Shown here piece by piece: positions 7,381 to 16,449 of a stretch of DNA of 64,000 nucleotides (position 1 is its first letter; every line of letters begins with the position of its first letter). The position numbers and the translations under genes are program-made. The notes under the pieces were generated by a model, which saw only the letters and a program-made list of their open reading frames with translations, was not told the DNA's origin and did no database searches. The stretch comes from Brevibacterium sp. CS2. GTDB taxonomy: Bacteria; Actinomycetota; Actinomycetes; Actinomycetales; Brevibacteriaceae. The stretch spans positions 2,852,001 through 2,916,000 of the forward strand of contig NZ_CP040020.1 in assembly GCF_005280295.1 (NCBI RefSeq), in the 5' to 3' direction.

Positions 7381-7878
7381 CTACGCGGCGGACCCGCGCG
7401 CCCGGATCCGCGGGTACACCCGGCGGAGGAGCCGGACCCACGGCGACCAGCGGGGCGGGCCGGTGACCCCAGCTGCGCGATCGAGGAGGTCCTCGAGCAC
7501 GGCGTCGTGCAGCGGACCGACGAGCACCGCCCATTGCAGACGCCGCCACGGGCCGATGCGGAGCTCGAGGTCGTGCACGAGGCGGCTGCCGCGGGCGGAG
7601 GGGACGACGACGAACCGGTGGAAGCCGCGCCAGTGCCGCGAGCCGAGGATCGAGTCGAAGGCGAAGGTCACCGCATCCGGTGAACGCTCCGTGCAGTGGT
7701 AGCGCACCGGGCCGTGCCCGCCCGCCGCACCGACGAGGGGCGGGCCGTCGAGGCGCATGGGGAACCACAGGTGCACAGGCCACAGCCCGTCGTCCCGGGT
7801 TCCGAGCGTCGACAGCAGCGCCGCGACCTCGGCGGCGGGCCGGTCGAGGTCGCGGGATTGCCGGTTGCGGACCCGCAC
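7381..7878 (-). CDS. SRPBCC-type (START-like) protein of unknown function
   Basis: This 165-residue protein has a polyketide-cyclase-like pattern: a START-type opening (RQSRDLDRPAAEVAALL), a central WPVHLWFPMRLDGPP and repeated strand signatures (GPVRYHCTER, TFAFDSILGSRHWRGFHRFVV). It resembles DUF2867-like lipid-binding proteins, but no ligand or reaction can be inferred. The GTG at 7878 is chosen because the frame farther up runs into the antisense of the GNAT gene and because GAGGG lies about 8 bases upstream. It starts 4 bases after the GNAT stop, so the two form a unit. Confidence 0.65.
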   Translation of the reverse strand: MRVRNRQSRDLDRPAAEVAALLSTLGTRDDGLWPVHLWFPMRLDGPPLVGAAGGHGPVRYHCTERSPDAVTFAFDSILGSRHWRGFHRFVVVPSARGSRLVHDLELRIGPWRRLQWAVLVGPLHDAVLEDLLDRAAGVTGPPRWSPWVRLLRRVYPRIRARGSAA

Positions 7879-7882
7879 GGTC

Positions 7883-8425
7883 TCAGCCCTCGCGCGCCGC
7901 GAGGTCGAGCAGCATGACGTCGGAGCTCCCGTTGCGGCCGATGACCGCGAAGCCGAGCTCCTCGTACAGGTGGCGGGACCCGTTGCCGTCCTCGACGGCG
8001 AGGCTGATCGCCCGGACACCGGTGAGCCCGGCCATCTGGATGAGCGTCTGCAGGAGGCGGCGGCCGAGCCCCTCGCCCTGCGCCTCGGGCAGGACCGCGA
8101 TCGAGAGCTCGGGGATGTCGTCAGCGACCCAGCCGAAGCCGGGCTTCTCCCCCATCGTGCGGATCCAGATCGCTCCGAGCGCCCGCGGCTCCGCTCCGGG
8201 TGCGGGCGCGTGGTCGCCGTCGGCTCCTGCCCCGGGCTCTGCCGCCAGCGCCATGACGCCGAGGTCACCGACCCTACCCCAGCCCTCGATGTAGCGGTTG
8301 AGGTGATCGTCGGCGCGGATCGCCTCGGCGTCGACGGGCGGGCGGTCCATCGACCAGCTGCAGCAGAGCTCGAGGAACGGCAGGAGGATGTGCTCGCCGT
8401 CGGACGGGACCGGAACGATGCGCAT
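7883..8425 (-). CDS. GNAT family N-acetyltransferase
   Basis: A 180-residue GNAT fold: the acetyl-CoA pyrophosphate-binding loop reads QGEGLGRRLL (motif A), preceded by the strand ELSIAVLPEA and followed by SLAVEDGNGSRHLYEELGF (motif B). A low-complexity loop rich in Ala, Gly and Pro (about 62-82) interrupts the N-terminal half. The acceptor substrate is unknown. It is the first gene of the pair with the SRPBCC gene downstream. About 90 bases separate it from the MATE gene on the same strand, with nothing recognisable between. Confidence 0.8.
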   Translation of the reverse strand: MRIVPVPSDGEHILLPFLELCCSWSMDRPPVDAEAIRADDHLNRYIEGWGRVGDLGVMALAAEPGAGADGDHAPAPGAEPRALGAIWIRTMGEKPGFGWVADDIPELSIAVLPEAQGEGLGRRLLQTLIQMAGLTGVRAISLAVEDGNGSRHLYEELGFAVIGRNGSSDVMLLDLAAREG

Positions 8426-8514
8426 GCGGGGACTCCTCGGGACTGGGTGCGAGTACGCCCATCATCGTATCCGCGCCCGGGACCGAGGTCCGTGCGAGCG
8501 GGCCGCGCTCGCTC

Positions 8515-9825
8515 TCAGCTGCGGGCTTCGGCGCGACGGATCCAGCCGTCGTCGCGGACCCGCCAGCCCAGGCTGACCGCGCGGAACGCGACGAAGCCGA
8601 TCCCGAAGCACGCCCACAGCACGTGGACCGTCGGCCACTGCGTGAACACGAGGAGGAGCAGGACTGCGTACCCGAGCAGCGCCCCGAACTGGGCGAGCGC
8701 CAGGTATCGGGCGTCCTCGGCTCCCATGAGCACACCGTCGAGGGTGAAGACGTACCCGGCGATCGGCATCCCGGCGGCGAGGATGAGAGCGAGCGTGCCG
8801 ATGAGGGCGGCGACCTCGGGATCGCCGGTGAACACCGCACCGAGGACCGGGGAGGCGGCGGCGAGCAGCACGCCGACGACCACCCCGAAGCCGATCCCCC
8901 ACTGGATGAGCCGCCGGTTGATCGCCGCCACCCGCTCCCGCCGGCGGTGCCCGAGCTCGAGGCCGATGAGCGCCTGCCCGGCGATCGCGAGCGAGTCGAG
9001 GACGAGGGCGAGCGCGTTGAACAGCGTCTGGATGACCTGGATCGCGGCGAGCTGCACGGTGCCCAGACCGGTGGCGAGCACGATGAGGAGGATCATCGCA
9101 GCGCGCAGCGAACCGTTGCGCACGAGCAGCCAGCCCGAGGTGCGGGCCGCCCGGATGACGCCCGCCCAGTCCGGGCGCAGCGAGGCCCCGGTGCGGCGGG
9201 CGGCGCGGACGGCGATGACGAGGTAGATCGCGCACATCCCGAGGTGGGCGATGAGCGTGCCGAGCGCGGACCCGGCCACGCCCATGTCGAGACCGTAGAT
9301 GAAGAGCGCGTTGAGCCCGATGTTGGAGAGGAAGCCGCCGGCGGCGACGTAGAGCGGGGTGCGCGTGTCCTGCAGCCCGCGCAGCAGCCCGGTCGCGGCG
9401 ACGACGGTGAGCATGAAGGGCAGCCCCCACCAGGAGATCGTGAGGTACGCCGAGGCGCCGGCGGCCACCTCGGGCGTGGGATCGAACCAGCCGATCGCCG
9501 TGTCGATGAGCGGCAGCCCGATGACGAGCAGGACGCCCGAGGTGATGAGCGCGAGCCAGATCCCGTCGAAGCCGGCGCCGATCGCGCCCGGGTTGTCACC
9601 GGCGCCGAGCCGGCGGGCCACGCGCGGGGTCGTCGCGTAGGCGAGGAAGATCATGAGGCCGAGGACGGTCTGGAGGATCGTGCTCGCGATCGCGAGCGAG
9701 CCGAGCGCCTCGGGCCCCAGGTGCCCGACCATCGCGGTGTCGGCGAGGAGGAACAGGGGTTCGGCGGCGAGCGCCCCGAGTGCCGGGACGGCGAGCCTGA
9801 GGATGTCCCGGTCGAGTGCACGCAT
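8515..9825 (-). CDS. MATE family efflux transporter, DinF subfamily
   Basis: A 436-residue integral membrane protein with about 12 hydrophobic segments. The N-terminus (DRDILRLAVPALGALAAEPL, LADTAMVGHLG) is diagnostic for the DinF branch of the MATE/MOP flippase superfamily, which exports organic cations or drugs with Na+ or H+. The second half repeats the pattern (LVRNGSLRAAMILL, IAGQALIGLELG). The start at 9825 is chosen by family alignment; an ATG 9 bases upstream (9834) is equally possible. It is divergent from the small membrane protein at 9891, so promoters for both must lie within about 65 bases. Confidence 0.9.
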   Translation of the reverse strand: MRALDRDILRLAVPALGALAAEPLFLLADTAMVGHLGPEALGSLAIASTILQTVLGLMIFLAYATTPRVARRLGAGDNPGAIGAGFDGIWLALITSGVLLVIGLPLIDTAIGWFDPTPEVAAGASAYLTISWWGLPFMLTVVAATGLLRGLQDTRTPLYVAAGGFLSNIGLNALFIYGLDMGVAGSALGTLIAHLGMCAIYLVIAVRAARRTGASLRPDWAGVIRAARTSGWLLVRNGSLRAAMILLIVLATGLGTVQLAAIQVIQTLFNALALVLDSLAIAGQALIGLELGHRRRERVAAINRRLIQWGIGFGVVVGVLLAAASPVLGAVFTGDPEVAALIGTLALILAAGMPIAGYVFTLDGVLMGAEDARYLALAQFGALLGYAVLLLLVFTQWPTVHVLWACFGIGFVAFRAVSLGWRVRDDGWIRRAEARS

Positions 9826-9890
9826 GACCACCATCGTAGGACCGGGATGCCTGGACGGGCACGTCAGGCCGGGCTGGTAGGGTCGCCCCC

Positions 9891-10517
9891 GTGAGAACGG
9901 TCGACAACGCACGCACCACCGACACCCGGGCCGGTGCCTTCCAGCGGCACCTGCCCCTCCTCGCCACCGAGGTCATCTGCCTCGCCGCGGTCGTGGTCTC
10001 CGTGCTCACCCGGCAGTGGTCCGACATCATCATCCCGGCGCTGCTGATTCCCGCCGGTCTGGTGCCGCTCCTCCTCGAGCACTGGGCGCGCACCCCGATC
10101 CCCGCGTGGCTCCAGGGGCTCTACGCGGCGCTGCTGCTCTCCGGCCCGTTCCTCGGCAGCCACCTCCACTTCTATGCGGTGTGGGGACTGTGGGACACCG
10201 TGGTCCACTTCTACTCCGGCATCCTCATCGCGCTCGGCACGGTCTACGCGCTCGGCATCGCCTACCGGCGGACCGATCTCATCACCCCACCATGGTTCGA
10301 GGCCGTCGTCGTCATCGCCGTGAGCGGCCTCGTCGCGCTCCTGTGGGAGATGTCCGAGTTCACCGCGGACATCGTCGTCGGGACGAACGCGCAACGGAAC
10401 AACACGGACACGATGGTCGACCTCGTCGCGGGCACCTCGGCGGCCCTCCTCGTCGTCATCCCGCTGCTCCTCCACCGCCGGCGCGGGTGGTTCGCGGCGT
10501 TCGGCTCCCTCGTGTGA
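9891..10517 (+). CDS. DUF2238/YjdF-like membrane protein
   Basis: A 208-residue membrane protein with about six hydrophobic segments and the conserved polar residues of the DUF2238/YjdF family in membrane context: LWDTVVHFYSG, LLWEMSEF and NNTDTMVDLVAGT. The conserved His, Glu and Asp could bind a metal or serve catalysis inside the membrane. The function of the family is not established. The start is a GTG. A GC-rich hairpin follows the stop (about 10519-10540). Confidence 0.75.
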   Translation: MRTVDNARTTDTRAGAFQRHLPLLATEVICLAAVVVSVLTRQWSDIIIPALLIPAGLVPLLLEHWARTPIPAWLQGLYAALLLSGPFLGSHLHFYAVWGLWDTVVHFYSGILIALGTVYALGIAYRRTDLITPPWFEAVVVIAVSGLVALLWEMSEFTADIVVGTNAQRNNTDTMVDLVAGTSAALLVVIPLLLHRRRGWFAAFGSLV

Positions 10518-10683
10518 GCCGGCCCGCCCGGAGGGGGCCGTTCGGAATATCTCGCTCCGCGCGGTGTTGTGCCCAGTGGAAGCCGCAGCCTCATGGTCCG
10601 CGGAGCCCCGGCCAGATCACGGGTGACGGACCGGTCCGCTGCGGGACATCTCGGCGCCGGGTCCGGCGCGGAAGGAGAACCCC

Positions 10684-11370
10684 ATGACCGACACTGATCG
10701 CATCGTCATCCTCGGCGGACACGGCAAGATCGCCCTGCTCGCCGCCCCCAGGCTCACCGCGGCCGGGTTCACCGTCGACTCCGTCATCCGCAAGGAGGAC
10801 CAGCGCGATGACGTCAGGGAGGCCGGCGCGAATCCCGTCGTCCTCGACATCGAGACCGCGACCGAGGAGGACCTCGCCAAGCAGTTCACGGGGGCGAAGG
10901 CCGTGGTGTTCTCCGCCGGCGCCGGCGGGGCCGACCCGCAGCGCACGCACGCGGTCGACTACGAAGCGGCCGTGCGCGCGATGAAGACCGCGCAGCAGGC
11001 CGGCGTGCAGCGGTTCGTCATCGTCTCCTACGTCACCGCGGGGATCGACGTCGACCGGCTCGAGGAGGACAACTCCTTCTTCCCCTACGCCAAGGCCAAG
11101 CACGACGCCGACGCCCACCTGCGCGAGACCGAGCTCGACTACACGATCCTCGGCCCCGGCCGCCTCACCCTCGACCCGGCGAGCGAGCAGATCCAGGTCG
11201 TCGACTCCCACGGCGAGGCCGAGGGCCGCACGCTCACCGACGAGGAGAAGGTCACCTCCCGCGACAACGTCGCAGCCGTCATCACCCACGTCCTGCGTGA
11301 CGGTGCCGGAGTCCGGGAGACCGTCAACTTCTTCGACGGGTCCACCCCGATCGCCGAGGCGATCCGCTGA
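10684..11370 (+). CDS. NAD(P)H-binding atypical short-chain dehydrogenase-like protein
   Basis: A 228-residue Rossmann protein of the NmrA/SDR_a5 type. The dinucleotide loop is ILGGHGKIA at the N-terminus. VVFSAGAGG, a Tyr/Lys pair in FFPYAKAKHDAD and TILGPGRLT follow, as in YhfK/YwnB-like proteins. Such proteins act as NADPH sensors or reductases with unknown substrates. A strong GAAGGAG Shine-Dalgarno sequence precedes the ATG. Convergent to the carboxylase gene, with a long hairpin between them. Confidence 0.85.
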   Translation: MTDTDRIVILGGHGKIALLAAPRLTAAGFTVDSVIRKEDQRDDVREAGANPVVLDIETATEEDLAKQFTGAKAVVFSAGAGGADPQRTHAVDYEAAVRAMKTAQQAGVQRFVIVSYVTAGIDVDRLEEDNSFFPYAKAKHDADAHLRETELDYTILGPGRLTLDPASEQIQVVDSHGEAEGRTLTDEEKVTSRDNVAAVITHVLRDGAGVRETVNFFDGSTPIAEAIR

Positions 11371-11389
11371 GACCGGGCGCACGAGGAGT

Positions 11390-11449
11390 GTAGGACTTCC
11401 GGCGGAGGGTGGTGGCGTTGATGCCACCACCCTCCGTCGAAAGCCCTAC
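11390..11449. terminator. Long bidirectional hairpin between convergent genes
   Basis: Two 27-base arms (11390-11416 and 11423-11449) are complementary at 24 positions around a GTTGAT loop. The three exceptions become G-U pairs on one strand. It sits between the 3' ends of the NAD(P)-binding gene (plus) and the carboxylase gene (minus), so it can end both transcripts. No long T run is present, as is usual in high-GC actinobacteria. Confidence 0.75.
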
Positions 11450-11475
11450 AGTCCGGTCGGCAGGCGGGCCAGCGC

Positions 11476-14400
11476 TCAGAACAGGGTGCTGATCCAGCGG
11501 CGGGTGTCGGCGGGATCGATGACGTCGTCGACGTCGAAGAACATCGCCGCGGTCATCGCCCGGCCCTGCTCGTAGGACTCCGCGACGAGCTTCTCGTAGA
11601 GCGCCTCGCGCTCGGCCGGGTCCTCGACCGCGGCGAGCTCCTTCGAATAGCCCAGGCGCACCGCGCCCTCCAGGCCCATCGGCCCCATCTCCCCGCTCGG
11701 CCAGGCCACGGTGAAGCGGGTGGCGTGGAAGGAGCCGGCGGCCATCGCCATCGCGCCGAGCCCGTAGCCCTTGCGCACGACGACCGCCCCGAACGGCACG
11801 CTCAGCCCCGCCCCCGTGGTGAAGAACCGACCGAACGCGGTGACGCCCGGCTCGTGCTCGGCCTCCGGGCCGACCATGAACCCGGGGGTGTCGACGAAGG
11901 ACACGACAGGGATCCCGTGCGCCTGCGCGGTCTCGAGCAGCCGCACGAAGGAGTTCGCGGCATCGACGTCGACCGCCCCGCCGAGGTGGTGGTTGTCGTT
12001 GGCGATGATTGCGATCGGCCGGCCGGCGACGAGCGCGAAACCGGTGATCGCGCCCGGTGCATGATCCGGGCGCAGCTCGAGGAACGTGTCCGCATCGACG
12101 ACGCTGCGGATCACCTCGCGCATCTCGTAGGCGCGCAGCCGGTCCCCGGGGACCACGGCCCGCGCGCGCTCGGGATCCGGGGCACCGGAGTCCGCGGCCG
12201 AGGCGCCCTCCTGGGTATCCGGGGACACGGCACCCGGCCCGGCACCGCCGTCCCCCGCCGGCACGAAGTAGCGGAGGTACTGCTGGGTGGCGGCGACCGC
12301 CTCCGCGTCGCCGGCGACGAGCACGTCGATGACACCGCTCACGGTGTGCACGCCGACGGGTCCGATGTCTTCCGGCCGGTAGCGTCCCAGGCCGCCGCCC
12401 TCGACCATCGCGGGTCCGCCCATCCCGAGGTTCGCGTCCTCGGTGGCGATGATGACGTCGCACACCCCGGCGAGCGCAGCGTTGCCGGCGAAGCACCGCC
12501 CGGACACGATCGCGACGAGCGGCACCCGGCCCTTGAGCCCGGCGAGGGCGGCGAAGGTGTGGACGTTGAGGTGGGCGCCCGGGGCCCGGTCGGTGTCGCC
12601 GGGCCTCCCGCCGCCGCCCTCGGCGAACAGCACCACCGGCAGCCACTTGGACGCCGCGACCTGGATGAGCCGGTCGGTCTTCGCGTGGTTGCGCGAGCCC
12701 TGGGTGCCGGCGAGCACCATGTAGTCGTAGCTCATGACGACGGCCTCGAGCGGCCCGCTGGGCGTGTCGACGAGTCCGATCCCGCCGATCAGTCCGTCGC
12801 CGCTCGTGCGCGCGATGAGGTCCTCCAGCGAGCGCCTGGCCATCTGGGCGGCGATGACGAGCGGCCCGTACTCGACGAACGAGCCGGGCACGAGCAGGTC
12901 GTCGAGGTTCTCCCTGGCCGTCCGCCGCTGCCGGGCGTGGATCTTCTCCACCGCTTCCGGCTTCGCCTCGTCGAGCACGTCGGCATGCCTCTGCACGACC
13001 TCGTCGACGAGCGGGTGCGCCTCGTCACCGGCGGCCTCCGCCTGGGCGGCGGGGTCGTCGGAGGTCCGCACGAGGAACACCGGGTCACCGGCTGCGACGG
13101 TGTCCCCGACTGCGACGAGAGCGCGCGCCTCCGCATGGGCCGGTGCCGGGATCGGGTGGTGCATCTTCATCGCCTCGATGAGCCCGAGCTCACCGGGCCG
13201 CGCCTCGAGGGACACGATCGTGCCGCTGAGCGGGGCGGCGACGAGCTCCTCCCCCGGCCCGGGTGCGGGCGCGGTGCGAGCCGTTCCCGAGGCGCCCTCG
13301 GCCGACGAGGCGCCCGCACCTCCCGGCGCACCACCGGAACCGGTGCCGGCGCCGCCCGCACCACCGTCCTCCGCCGCGAGCTCCGCGGCCCGGGCGACGA
13401 GCGCTCCCATGTGCTCGTCGATCCACGTCGTGTGCGCCTGGCCGAGCGGCGCGCGCTCGAGGACGGCGCGGAGGAACGCGGTGTTCGTGTCCAGCCCGGT
13501 GCAGCCGAGCTCGGCGAGCGCGCCGGCGGTCCGGCGCTCGGCGGCCTCGAGACCCGGCCCGTGGGCGATGACCTTGGCGATGACGGTGTCGTAGAGGGCG
13601 CCCACACGGGTGCCGCCGCGCACCCAGGTGTCGACGCGGATCCCGGGCCCGCTCGGCAGGTCGAAGCGCTCGATCGTGCCGGTCGCCGGGTGCACGGTGC
13701 CCTCGGCGGCGAGGGTCTCCGCGGCCACCCGCACCTCGATCGCGCTGCCGGCAGGCTCCCACGTCATGTCCTCGGCCACGCCGTGGACGGCGAGGTCCTC
13801 ACCCAGACCGAGCGCGATCTGGCAGGCGACGAGGTCGAGCCCGGTCACCGCCTCGGTGACGGTGTGCTCGACCTGGATCCGCGGGTTGACCTCGAGGAGC
13901 ACCCAGTCGTCGTCGGCGACGAGGAACTCGACGGTGGCGAGCGACAGGTAGTGGAGCGAGTCGAGGAGCTTCTCCGCCGCCCGGTGGAGGTCCGCACGCA
14001 GGTCTGCGGACAGTCCGGGGGCCGGGGCGAGCTCGACGAGCTTCTGCCGGCGGCGCTGCAGCGAGCAGTCGCGGTCGCCGAGCGCGTACACGCCGTCGGG
14101 GGTGCCGATGCACTGGACCTCGATGTGGCGGGCTGCGGGGAACCAGGTCTCGGCGAACACGCGCGCGTCCCCGAACCCGTGCTCGGCCTCCGCCGCACAG
14201 CGCGCGATCGCCGGTTCGACGTCCTCCGGGGAGGTGACGACGGCGATGCCGCGCCCGCCCCCGCCGGCGAGCGCCTTGATCGCGATGCCCGCCGGGTGCC
14301 GCTCGAGGAGCTCGAGGGCCGGCGCCGCGGTCTCGAGGACCCCGGTCGCCTCGGCGACGGGGATGTCGAGGGCGGCCGCCCGGTCCTTCGTCGAGGTCTT

Positions 14401-14739
14401 CGTCCCGGCGATCTCGAGGACGTCGGCGGACGGGCCGAGGAAGGTCAGTCCCGCCTCGTGGCAGGCGTGGGCGAACGCGGCGGATTCGGCGAGGAACCCG
14501 TAGCCGGGGTGGACGAGCTCGGCCCCCTCGTCGACGGCGATCCGGATGAGCTGCGCGATGTCGAGATAGGCGCGCGGACCGATCCCCTCGAGCTGCCGGG
14601 CCGAATCGGCGAGCCGGACGTGGAGGCTGTCGGCGTCGTCGGCGGGGTGGACGGCGAGCGTGCGCAGCCCCTGGTCCTGCGCGGTGCGGATGATGCGGGC
14701 GGCGATCTCGCCCCGGTTCGCGACGAGCAGCGTGATCAT
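11476..14739 (-). CDS. Single-chain biotin-dependent acyl-CoA carboxylase (BC-BCCP-CT)
   Basis: This 1087-residue protein joins all parts of an acyl-CoA carboxylase. Residues 1-445 are biotin carboxylase (ANRGEIAARI at the start, ATP-grasp GGGGRGI at 159-165, EVNPRIQVEHTVTE at 283-296). About 455-497 is an Ala/Gly/Ser linker. About 498-558 is the biotinyl domain with EAMKM and biotin-accepting Lys525. From about 570 comes the crotonase-fold carboxyltransferase. Single-chain enzymes of this order include the mycobacterial long-chain acyl-CoA carboxylase. The biotinyl domain looks shortened before EAMKM. The start overlaps the upstream CoA-ligase stop (ATGA). Its operon suggests a role in acyl-CoA catabolism, as in geranyl-CoA or methylcrotonyl-CoA routes, rather than lipid synthesis. 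The substrate is unproven. Confidence 0.88.
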   Translation of the reverse strand: MITLLVANRGEIAARIIRTAQDQGLRTLAVHPADDADSLHVRLADSARQLEGIGPRAYLDIAQLIRIAVDEGAELVHPGYGFLAESAAFAHACHEAGLTFLGPSADVLEIAGTKTSTKDRAAALDIPVAEATGVLETAAPALELLERHPAGIAIKALAGGGGRGIAVVTSPEDVEPAIARCAAEAEHGFGDARVFAETWFPAARHIEVQCIGTPDGVYALGDRDCSLQRRRQKLVELAPAPGLSADLRADLHRAAEKLLDSLHYLSLATVEFLVADDDWVLLEVNPRIQVEHTVTEAVTGLDLVACQIALGLGEDLAVHGVAEDMTWEPAGSAIEVRVAAETLAAEGTVHPATGTIERFDLPSGPGIRVDTWVRGGTRVGALYDTVIAKVIAHGPGLEAAERRTAGALAELGCTGLDTNTAFLRAVLERAPLGQAHTTWIDEHMGALVARAAELAAEDGGAGGAGTGSGGAPGGAGASSAEGASGTARTAPAPGPGEELVAAPLSGTIVSLEARPGELGLIEAMKMHHPIPAPAHAEARALVAVGDTVAAGDPVFLVRTSDDPAAQAEAAGDEAHPLVDEVVQRHADVLDEAKPEAVEKIHARQRRTARENLDDLLVPGSFVEYGPLVIAAQMARRSLEDLIARTSGDGLIGGIGLVDTPSGPLEAVVMSYDYMVLAGTQGSRNHAKTDRLIQVAASKWLPVVLFAEGGGGRPGDTDRAPGAHLNVHTFAALAGLKGRVPLVAIVSGRCFAGNAALAGVCDVIIATEDANLGMGGPAMVEGGGLGRYRPEDIGPVGVHTVSGVIDVLVAGDAEAVAATQQYLRYFVPAGDGGAGPGAVSPDTQEGASAADSGAPDPERARAVVPGDRLRAYEMREVIRSVVDADTFLELRPDHAPGAITGFALVAGRPIAIIANDNHHLGGAVDVDAANSFVRLLETAQAHGIPVVSFVDTPGFMVGPEAEHEPGVTAFGRFFTTGAGLSVPFGAVVVRKGYGLGAMAMAAGSFHATRFTVAWPSGEMGPMGLEGAVRLGYSKELAAVEDPAEREALYEKLVAESYEQGRAMTAAMFFDVDDVIDPADTRRWISTLF

Positions 14740-16448
14740 GCGGTGGGCAGCTCCTTGAGCAGGTCGACCTTGCGGATCTTGCCGGTCGCGGTCATCGGCA
14801 TCGTGTCGACGACGACGACCTCGGGCACCTTGTACGACGCCATCTGCTCCCGCGCCCAGTCCCGGATGCTCTCCGGCGTCGCCGCGGAGCCCTCCGTGAG
14901 CTCGACGAAGGCGACGGGCCGCTGCCCGGTCTCCGGGTCCTCGCGCGGGGCGACGGCGACCCGCACGACGTCGGGGTGGCCCTTGAGGAAGGATTCGACC
15001 TCGGCGGGGAACACGCTCATCCCCTTGACCTTGATCATCTCCTTGGTCCGGGCGAGGTACGTCAGCGCCCCGTGCGCGTCGAACCGGCCGGTGTCCCCGG
15101 TGAGCAGCCAGCCGTCGACGAGCGTGTCGCGGCTCGCCTCGGGCCGGTGGTAGTAGCGGGTGAGGACGGAAGGCGAGTGCACGAGGATCTGCCCGGTCTC
15201 CCCGACCGGCACCGGCGCGAGGTCGGCATCGACGACGACGATCCGGGTGCCGGGCACCGGGTAGCCGCAGTAGATCGGCTCGGCACGCAGGTCCTGGTCA
15301 TCCGCATCGAGGCCGAGGGTGAAGGTGTCGGCGGTGTGCGTCTCCGTCATCCCGTAGGACGCCTCGCGCAGCAGCACGCCGGTCGCCTCCCGCCACTGTC
15401 CGCGCAGCTCCGGGTCGAGTTTGCGCACGAAGCTCACCGCAGTGCAGTTGCGCAGCGAGGACGTGTCGGCGCCGGCGAACCCGGGCAGCTCCATGAGCTC
15501 GACGTAGTTGTCCGCCGGCGCCACGATCGAGGTGACCTGCTGGGAGGCGATGAGCTCGAGCGCGACCTCGGGGTGCCAGCGGGTCATGAGCACGACGGTG
15601 GACCCGTCGACGAGCGGGTTGAGCATGCACATGTCCTCCCCGGCGATCCAGAACATCGGGAGGAAGCCGAGTGCCACGTCTCCACCGGCCCCGGGGGTGC
15701 GCCCCTGGCCCAGGAGCGCGCTCACCGCGGTGTAGACCATGTGGCCCTGCGTGTGCTCGCAACCCTTGGGCATGCCGGTGGTGCCGCCGGTGTAGTTGAG
15801 CGCGGCGAGCGCGTCCCGGTCCGCCGGCACCGGGTCGGCCGGCGGGCTGTCGATGATCGCCTGCCAGTCCGAGGGCTGCTCCGGGTCGATCGCACCGAAC
15901 GGGGCGCGCGGCACCGGTTCGCCGTCGATCATGTCCGCCATCCGGGTGTAGGCGACGGTGAGGTCGGGATCGACCCCGTCCGCACCGCGCACCGCGTCGA
16001 GGAGCGGGGCGAACTCCGGGTGCGCGAGCACCACGCCGACCCCGGCGTCGGCGAGCTCGTAGGCGAGCTCGCCGGCCTTGAACAGCGGGTTGATCGGCAC
16101 GTACACGGCGCCGAGGCGGAGGATCCCGAGGAACGCGATCGTCAGCTGCGGGCAGTTGACGAGGTACGCCCCCACCCGGTCGCCGGCGCGCACGCCCTGG
16201 GACCTGAGCCACCCGGCGAACGCGGCGGCCGAGCGCTCGAGCTCCGCATAGGACACATCGCGCCCGTAGAAGTGGATGGCGACGGTGTCCGGCCGCTCCA
16301 CCGCCCACTTCTGCGTGTAGTCGGCGAGCACCGCACCGGGCAGCGGCTCGCTGTACTCCCGGGGGACCTCGGCCGGCCACAGGTCGCGCATCCCGGCGAG
16401 CTCCTCGGCCGCCGCCTCCCACTGCTCATGCATCGGTGTCCGGGTCAT
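14736..16448 (-). CDS. AMP-dependent acyl-CoA synthetase (ligase 2 of the cluster)
   Basis: A 570-residue ANL-superfamily enzyme that activates a carboxylic acid through an acyl-AMP to its CoA thioester. Visible are the phosphate loop YTGGTTGMPKG, the A5 motif SYGMTETH, LLTGDTG (A7), YLARTKEMIKVKG (A8) and the catalytic lysine region PMTATGKIRKVDLL at the C-terminus. The ATG at 16448 starts one base past the stop of the neighbouring ligase, and the gene overlaps the carboxylase downstream by 4 bases, giving tight coupling. The substrate class (fatty, aromatic, isoprenoid) cannot be read from sequence. Confidence 0.88.
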   Translation of the reverse strand: MTRTPMHEQWEAAAEELAGMRDLWPAEVPREYSEPLPGAVLADYTQKWAVERPDTVAIHFYGRDVSYAELERSAAAFAGWLRSQGVRAGDRVGAYLVNCPQLTIAFLGILRLGAVYVPINPLFKAGELAYELADAGVGVVLAHPEFAPLLDAVRGADGVDPDLTVAYTRMADMIDGEPVPRAPFGAIDPEQPSDWQAIIDSPPADPVPADRDALAALNYTGGTTGMPKGCEHTQGHMVYTAVSALLGQGRTPGAGGDVALGFLPMFWIAGEDMCMLNPLVDGSTVVLMTRWHPEVALELIASQQVTSIVAPADNYVELMELPGFAGADTSSLRNCTAVSFVRKLDPELRGQWREATGVLLREASYGMTETHTADTFTLGLDADDQDLRAEPIYCGYPVPGTRIVVVDADLAPVPVGETGQILVHSPSVLTRYYHRPEASRDTLVDGWLLTGDTGRFDAHGALTYLARTKEMIKVKGMSVFPAEVESFLKGHPDVVRVAVAPREDPETGQRPVAFVELTEGSAATPESIRDWAREQMASYKVPEVVVVDTMPMTATGKIRKVDLLKELPTA

Positions 16449-16449
16449 C

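Noticed and set aside
11725..15153. 1142-codon plus-strand frame opposite the carboxylase and CoA ligase
   Set aside because: Its text is low-complexity Arg/Gly/Asp/Val/His typical of the antisense of high-GC genes, and the minus-strand frame carries all carboxylase motifs.
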